Below, one piece after another: positions 40,101 to 44,771 of a stretch of 44,771 bases of DNA. The position numbers and the translations under genes were made by a program. Origin of the DNA: CAZAXU01 sp964489245 (lineage in GTDB: Bacteria; Bacteroidota; Bacteroidia; Flavobacteriales; Flavobacteriaceae); NCBI GenBank assembly GCA_964489245.1, contig CAZAXU010000018.1:1-44771 (forward strand), read 5' to 3'. Under the pieces are notes generated by a model. It did no database searches. It had not been told where the DNA came from and saw only the letters and a program-made list of their open reading frames with translations. Each line of letters opens with the position of its first letter. The stretch's first letter is position 1.

Positions 40101-42194
40101 TTATCCATTAACTTTTTCAATTACTTCTTCTGCAATATTCTTTGGAGTTTCCGTATAATGAGAAAATTCCATTGAAGATGTAGCACGTCCTGATGACAAT
40201 GTTCTCAGAGTCGTAACATAACCAAACATTTCAGACAGCGGAACATTTGCCTTAATTACTTTTGCTCCGGCTCTTTCGTCCATGCTTAATACTTGTCCTC
40301 TTCTTCGATTCAAATCTCCAACAATATCTCCCATATTTTCTTCGGGAGTAACAACTTCTAATTTCATGATTGGTTCCAACAACTGAGGTTGGGCTTTCTT
40401 GGCAGCCTGTCTAAATCCCAGTTTAGCAGCCAATTCAAATGATAGCGAATCTGAATCTACAGGGTGGAAAGATCCATCAACTAATGTAACTTTCATCGAT
40501 TCTACTTCAAATCCTGCCAAAGGACCTGCTTTCATTGATTCTTTAAAGCCTTTTTCGACAGATGGAATATATTCTCTTGGAATATTACCTCCTTTGATTT
40601 CATTGATAAATTCTAAACCAACTTTATCATTACCTGTAGCCGGTTCCAATTTGAAAACAATATCGGCAAACTTACCGCGTCCACCGGTTTGTTTCTTATA
40701 AACTTCTCGATGCTCTACTAAAGCGGAGAGAGCTTCCTTATATTCAACCTGAGGTTGACCAACATTTACTTCTACTTTAAACTCTCTTTTTAAACGATCA
40801 ACGATAATTTCCAAATGCAGTTCACCCATTCCGGAAATAATTGTTTGTCCGGATGCTTCGTCTGTTTTTACTTGGAATGTAGGATCTTCCTCAGCCAGTT
40901 TTGCTAAAGACATACCTAATTTATCCACATCTGCCTTAGTTTTAGGCTCTACTGCGATACCAATCACGGGGTCCGGGAAATCCATAGATTCCAAAACTAT
41001 CGGATGTTTTTCATCTGATAGGGTATCTCCCGTTTTAATATCTTTAAAACCTACTCCTGCACCAATATCTCCTGCCTCAATCTTCTTAATCGGATTTTGC
41101 TTATTGGCATGCATCTGATAAATTCTTGAGATGCGTTCTTTTTTTCCTGAACGAACATTCAGCACATAAGAACCTGCATCTAAAAATCCTGAATATACCC
41201 TAAAAAAAGCCAAACGACCAACAAATGGGTCTGTTGCAATTTTAAATGCTAAAGCTGCAAACGGATCTTTCACGTCGGGATGTCTAAGTTCTTTTTCTTC
41301 TGTATCAGGATTTATTCCTTCGATTGCCTCAACATCTAGCGGTGATGGTAAAAATCTCATTACACCGTCTAGCATTGCTTGAACTCCCTTGTTCTTGAAT
41401 GCAGAACCTGCAAACATCGGGATGATAGACATATCTATTGTTGCTGCTCTAAGGGCTGCTATAATTTCATCTTCAGTAATAGAATCTTCATCTTCAAAGA
41501 ATTTTTCCATCAATGCATCATCATACTCGGCAACTGCTTCAATCAATTCCGCTCTGTATTTATCCACTTCAGGCATCAGCTCTTCAGGAATAGGAATTTC
41601 GTTGAAAGTCATTCCCCTGTCTTCTTCGTTCCAAACAATCGCTTTTTTTGAAATCAAATCCACCACACCTTTAAAATCGGCTTCTTCTCCAATCGGAACT
41701 TGTAACGGAACAGGATTTCCTCCCAGCATCTCCTTCACCTGTGTACACACATTGAAAAAATCTGAACCTTGACGGTCCATTTTATTTACAAAGCCTATGC
41801 GAGGAACTCTATATTTATCGGCTTGTCTCCATACGGTTTCCGATTGAGGTTCTACACCGTCAACAGCGCTAAACAAAGCAACCATTCCATCCAACACCCG
41901 TAATGAACGTTCCACCTCAACGGTAAAATCAACGTGTCCGGGAGTGTCTATGATGTTAACCGTATAATTTTCTCCTCTATAAGGCCACTCACATTGGGTT
42001 GCTGCAGAGGTAATTGTAATACCTCTCTCTTGCTCTTGCTCCATCCAGTCCATAGTGGCGGCGCCATCATGCACTTCTCCTATTTTATGACTTACACCCG
42101 TATAATATAGAATTCGCTCAGTCACGGTGGTTTTACCGGCATCGATATGTGCGGCAATTCCAATATTTCTTACTTTACTTAAATCTTTAGCCAT
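40101..42194 (-). CDS. fusA: elongation factor G
   Basis: EF-G is the GTPase that drives translocation of tRNA and mRNA. The 697-residue protein has GIAAHIDAGKTTVTERILYY (G1), RGITITSAAT (G2), DTPGHVDF (G3), NKMDRQG (G4) and GSAFKNKGVQ (G5). Domains II to V follow, with GMGELHLEIIVDRLKREF and the domain V block PQLLEPIMKLEVVTPEEN. No insertion or truncation is seen. The gene lies between rpsG (11 bases) and rpsJ (10 bases). Confidence 0.98.
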   Translation of the reverse strand: MAKDLSKVRNIGIAAHIDAGKTTVTERILYYTGVSHKIGEVHDGAATMDWMEQEQERGITITSAATQCEWPYRGENYTVNIIDTPGHVDFTVEVERSLRVLDGMVALFSAVDGVEPQSETVWRQADKYRVPRIGFVNKMDRQGSDFFNVCTQVKEMLGGNPVPLQVPIGEEADFKGVVDLISKKAIVWNEEDRGMTFNEIPIPEELMPEVDKYRAELIEAVAEYDDALMEKFFEDEDSITEDEIIAALRAATIDMSIIPMFAGSAFKNKGVQAMLDGVMRFLPSPLDVEAIEGINPDTEEKELRHPDVKDPFAALAFKIATDPFVGRLAFFRVYSGFLDAGSYVLNVRSGKKERISRIYQMHANKQNPIKKIEAGDIGAGVGFKDIKTGDTLSDEKHPIVLESMDFPDPVIGIAVEPKTKADVDKLGMSLAKLAEEDPTFQVKTDEASGQTIISGMGELHLEIIVDRLKREFKVEVNVGQPQVEYKEALSALVEHREVYKKQTGGRGKFADIVFKLEPATGNDKVGLEFINEIKGGNIPREYIPSVEKGFKESMKAGPLAGFEVESMKVTLVDGSFHPVDSDSLSFELAAKLGFRQAAKKAQPQLLEPIMKLEVVTPEENMGDIVGDLNRRRGQVLSMDERAGAKVIKANVPLSEMFGYVTTLRTLSSGRATSSMEFSHYTETPKNIAEEVIEKVNG

Positions 42195-42205
42195 TTCTAT
42201 ACGTA

Positions 42206-42682
42206 TTAAAATCTAAAATGCGAGAATGCTTTATTGGCTTCTGCCATTCTGTGCGTGTCTGTTTTCTTTTTCACAGCGGCACCTTCCTCTTTATAAGCTG
42301 CAAGAATTTCTGCTGCTAGTTTTTGGGAATAAGATTTTTCATTTCTTTTTCTTGCAAAAGAAATCATCCATTTCATTGCAAGAGAAACTTTTCTTTCGGC
42401 ACGAATAGGCATTGGAATTTGAAATGTAGCTCCTCCCACTCTACGGCTTCTCACCTCAACATGAGGCATAACGTTTGATAAAGCGTCTTTCCAAATTTCA
42501 AGTGCCGACTTTTCTTCTTCGCCTTTTTTCTTTTCCACAATATCCAGAGCATCATAAAACAGTTTAAATGCGAGAGATTTTTTGCCATTCCACATCAAGT
42601 TATTTACAAATCTTGTTACCAAGGTATCGTTAAACTTTGGATCCGGAAGGATCTGTCTTTTTTTTGGTCTTCCTTTTCTCAT
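42206..42682 (-). CDS. rpsG: 30S ribosomal protein S7
   Basis: S7 starts assembly of the small-subunit head and contacts the E-site tRNA. The 158-residue protein has MRKGRPKKRQILPDPKFNDT, VNNLMWNGKKSLAFKLFYDA and a stretch with VEVRSRRVGGATFQIPMPIR, then a C-terminal HRMAEANKAFSHFRF. It is 17 bases after rpsL. Confidence 0.98.
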   Translation of the reverse strand: MRKGRPKKRQILPDPKFNDTLVTRFVNNLMWNGKKSLAFKLFYDALDIVEKKKGEEEKSALEIWKDALSNVMPHVEVRSRRVGGATFQIPMPIRAERKVSLAMKWMISFARKRNEKSYSQKLAAEILAAYKEEGAAVKKKTDTHRMAEANKAFSHFRF

Positions 42683-42699
42683 TTTTTAATTTTTTTCAA

Positions 42700-43077
42700 T
42701 TACTTCTTTTTAGGGCGCTTTGTTCCGTATTTGGATCTGCGTTGCGTTCTTCCATCCACACCGGCGGTATCTAATGCGCCGCGTATGACATGATATCTAA
42801 CCCCGGGCAAATCTTTTACCCTTCCACCTCTAACTAATACTATCGAGTGCTCTTGCAAGTTATGTCCTTCTCCGCCTATGTATGCGTTCACTTCATTTCC
42901 ATTGGTCAACCTTACCCTTGCCACTTTTCTCATAGCAGAATTCGGTTTCTTTGGAGTTGTTGTATAAACACGCACACATACACCACGTTTCTGAGGACTA
43001 CTTTTTAAAGCAGCCGATTTACTCTTCTTAGTTATACTGGTTCTTCCTTTTCTAACTAACTGTTGAATTGTAGGCAT
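42700..43077 (-). CDS. rpsL: 30S ribosomal protein S12
   Basis: S12 sits at the decoding centre. The 125-residue protein starts MPTIQQLVRKGRTSITKKSK and has TTTPKKPNSAMRKVARVRLT and LVRGGRVKDLPGVRYHVIRG. The lysines where E. coli streptomycin-resistance changes occur (in PKKPNS and GRVKDLPG) are both wild type. It is the first gene of the ribosomal run, with a promoter 30 bases upstream. Confidence 0.98.
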   Translation of the reverse strand: MPTIQQLVRKGRTSITKKSKSAALKSSPQKRGVCVRVYTTTPKKPNSAMRKVARVRLTNGNEVNAYIGGEGHNLQEHSIVLVRGGRVKDLPGVRYHVIRGALDTAGVDGRTQRRSKYGTKRPKKK

Positions 43078-43107
43078 ATTTTTATGTATTTATTCTTTTT
43101 CGGACGG

Positions 43108-43138
43108 CAAAGGTAGAAATATTTTTTTGTTTTTCAAA
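43108..43138 (-). promoter_or_regulatory. promoter of the rpsL-to-rplQ superoperon
   Basis: On the minus strand TTTG (43138-43135), a 19-base spacer, then TACCTTTG (43115-43108), an exact match to the Bacteroidota consensus TTTG-N19-TAnnTTTG. It lies 30 bases before the rpsL ATG, so the untranslated leader is short and no leader structure is expected. Confidence 0.8.
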
Positions 43139-43316
43139 CTGATTTTGTTGAATTTACAAAAAAAATATTGCTGCATTGTCAACGCTCACTCAATCGGCTT
43201 TCCTGTTTTTAAAATTTTCTTGTCAAATTGAATCTATTTTTAATAATTTTTCATTTCTCATTTTCTTATATTTACACCCAAACAATAAGGATGTGAAACA
43301 AAGCGTTTGCTTATTT

Positions 43317-44771
43317 ATGAGAAAAATTATTATTCTATCTTTTCTTTTTATCGCCTTCAGTGCTTTCTCTCAAAAAGACAGTCTCTCGCATAATTTGCCG
43401 AAACACAATATTACAATTGACAATATTTTGTGTGATAGTGCAGATTCTATCTTCCAAAAACATCATATTCTCGCGAGTATGATATCCTTAAAAAACAAAC
43501 AAAAAATCATACAAGGGCAGCGAGTTAATGATACATTATATATATACATCAAAAAAAGAAGAAAAACGGACACTATTATAAACATCATCGATTCAATTGA
43601 AAGTCGGCTGAAATTGATTAATCTGGAATTATTTGAAGCCGGCTATTTTTTCAACCTTATTAAACCCAAAAAAATAATATTGATTAAAAATAAAGTTCAC
43701 ATCTTCTACGATGTGGAAAATTTAGATGAAAGACAGCTTAATTATCTTGTCTTTGTAAGTAAGAAGAAATTGCCCGACAACATCAAAAAATACCTTCACA
43801 AACAATATCTAAATCAAACTATCAGTTCTGCAAAGATTAAAGATGTTGAAGGCTTCATCAACTCACACACAAATTTTCAAATTGCCCGACCTACTGAATT
43901 CCTATTTCAAAAAAAAATGACAAAGGCTTATATATATTTAAATCCAAAAAAAAGCAATTCATTTGATGGGAACCTAGGTTTTTTATACAATCCTTCCATC
44001 AAAAAAATAGAGCTGCTGGGAAACCTGAATTTACACGCAAACAATCTGTTTGGAGCAAATGAGAATATTCAACTAAAATGGCAAAAAATCAAAACCAATC
44101 AAAGCTTTTTTCTTTCTTCTCAGTTTCCTTTTATCCGAGGATCTACGTCTTTCATCAACTCAGAAATATTCCTGAACAGAAAAGACACAAGCAACTTATA
44201 TGTGAGCACTAAAATTGGATATGGTTTCATGAAAAAAAACAACAGTTTTGAAATTGGTTATCAATATAGCAAAGACGTTAGCGCAACCTTCGATAAAAAC
44301 CTGTCTCTAATCAGCTTTGGACACAAATATATATTTCTAAAAAATGATAATGATTTATCAAGGTTCGGATTAGCAAAATTCATACAAACTGAAATCGCTT
44401 ATCAAACAGGGGCAAATAATAGAAATTATATTTTTTATAATCATTTCAAATATTTTAAACACATTTGGAACGGTTTTTCTTCTTCCATTGACCTAAGTGC
44501 CTTCTATAGCAATTCAACAAACAAATACGTACAAACAAAAAATTCTTTTTTCAGAAACTACAACTATATCCTCAATGAAATGCAACAGGCATTATCAGCA
44601 AAAACACAAATAATCTATCATAAATCTCAATATCTTTTTTATTCCATACACGACTTTGAGTTAATATATCTGCAAGACAATAAGCCATCTGCTACCATTA
44701 ATCTAGGCTTTGGCGCTGATTTATTGAATAGAAATCAAATTTTAACATTAGAATTTTATAAACCTATAATT
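43317..44771 (+). CDS. BamA/TamA-like outer-membrane protein, 3' end outside window
   Basis: An open frame of 485 codons runs to the right edge. It starts MRKIIILSFLFIAFSAFSQK, a signal peptide. A soluble part of about 190 residues follows with SRLKLINLELFEAGYFFNLI and KVHIFYDVENLDERQLNYLV, which look like one or two divergent POTRA-type modules. From about residue 200 there are alternating aromatic strands (with GNLGFLYNPSIKKIELLGNL, LHANNLFGANENIQLKWQKI and FFLSSQFPFIRGSTSFINSE) as in Omp85 barrels. It is divergent from rpsL. It may be a translocation/assembly module protein or a surface antigen. The barrel end and stop are not visible. Confidence 0.65.
   Translation, partial: MRKIIILSFLFIAFSAFSQKDSLSHNLPKHNITIDNILCDSADSIFQKHHILASMISLKNKQKIIQGQRVNDTLYIYIKKRRKTDTIINIIDSIESRLKLINLELFEAGYFFNLIKPKKIILIKNKVHIFYDVENLDERQLNYLVFVSKKKLPDNIKKYLHKQYLNQTISSAKIKDVEGFINSHTNFQIARPTEFLFQKKMTKAYIYLNPKKSNSFDGNLGFLYNPSIKKIELLGNLNLHANNLFGANENIQLKWQKIKTNQSFFLSSQFPFIRGSTSFINSEIFLNRKDTSNLYVSTKIGYGFMKKNNSFEIGYQYSKDVSATFDKNLSLISFGHKYIFLKNDNDLSRFGLAKFIQTEIAYQTGANNRNYIFYNHFKYFKHIWNGFSSSIDLSAFYSNSTNKYVQTKNSFFRNYNYILNEMQQALSAKTQIIYHKSQYLFYSIHDFELIYLQDNKPSATINLGFGADLLNRNQILTLEFYKPII

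Noticed and set aside
43139..43316. Divergent region between rpsL and the Omp85-like gene as a site for a tRNA or regulatory RNA
   Set aside because: It is A/T-rich without a cloverleaf or clear stem; only a weak TATATTTA at 43267-43274 was seen.
1..44771. CRISPR arrays, insertion sequences, phage genes, defence islands
   Set aside because: No regularly spaced repeats, transposase or integrase motifs or terminal inverted repeats were found. Apart from hipBA, all recognisable genes are ordinary chromosomal ones.

Overview
The window is about 45 kb of low-GC bacterial chromosome from the phylum Bacteroidota, most likely a Flavobacteriia-like lineage. Four things support this. The -7 promoter element TAnnTTTG recurs upstream of many genes, usually without a Shine-Dalgarno sequence. 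The str, S10, spc and alpha ribosomal operons form one run with no tuf gene between fusA and rpsJ. The order DUF6089 barrel gene, uppS, bamA, ompH, ompH is present. A complete Na+-NQR operon lies next to apbE. No rRNA, tRNA, CRISPR array, prophage or insertion sequence was seen.

Layout. Positions 1-455 hold the decayed remains of a hipB-hipA toxin-antitoxin pair, a broken antitoxin reading frame followed by a frameshifted hipA start. Positions 456-9154 carry mixed housekeeping genes: folD, ffh, a MalY/PatB aminotransferase, a TolB-like propeller lipoprotein, cvpA, yidD, lgt, a cytochrome b561, a SpoU methyltransferase and a DUF6089 barrel protein. Positions 9198-14034 are an envelope-biogenesis cluster: uppS, bamA and two Skp/OmpH chaperones, the first with a long lysine-rich tail. 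Positions 14232-17256 hold a citrate synthase that resembles the mitochondrial type, a guanidino-modifying (arginine deiminase superfamily) enzyme and a CBS-domain protein. Positions 17372-24619 hold nqrABCDEF and the flavin transferase gene apbE. Acylphosphatase and enolase follow on the minus strand.

Positions 26364-43077 are a continuous minus-strand superoperon running from rpsL to rplQ (32 genes, including fusA, secY, infA, rpmJ and rpoA). It is preceded by an exact TTTG-N19-TACCTTTG promoter and followed by a hairpin terminator. The window ends inside a divergent gene for a BamA/TamA-like outer-membrane protein.

Functional links. Lgt, YidD, SecY and Ffh serve membrane and lipoprotein biogenesis. 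BamA and the two Skp proteins assemble outer-membrane proteins such as the DUF6089 barrel and the 3'-terminal barrel protein. ApbE covalently flavinylates NqrB and NqrC, and the candidate threonines are visible in both.

I did not find a clear new multi-gene system. The items most worth a second look are the hipBA remnant, the citrate synthase type and the inverted repeat in front of it, a perfect GTGA-N6-TCAC palindrome in front of the cytochrome b561 gene, the basic tail of the first Skp, and an unexplained structured stretch between nqrF and apbE.
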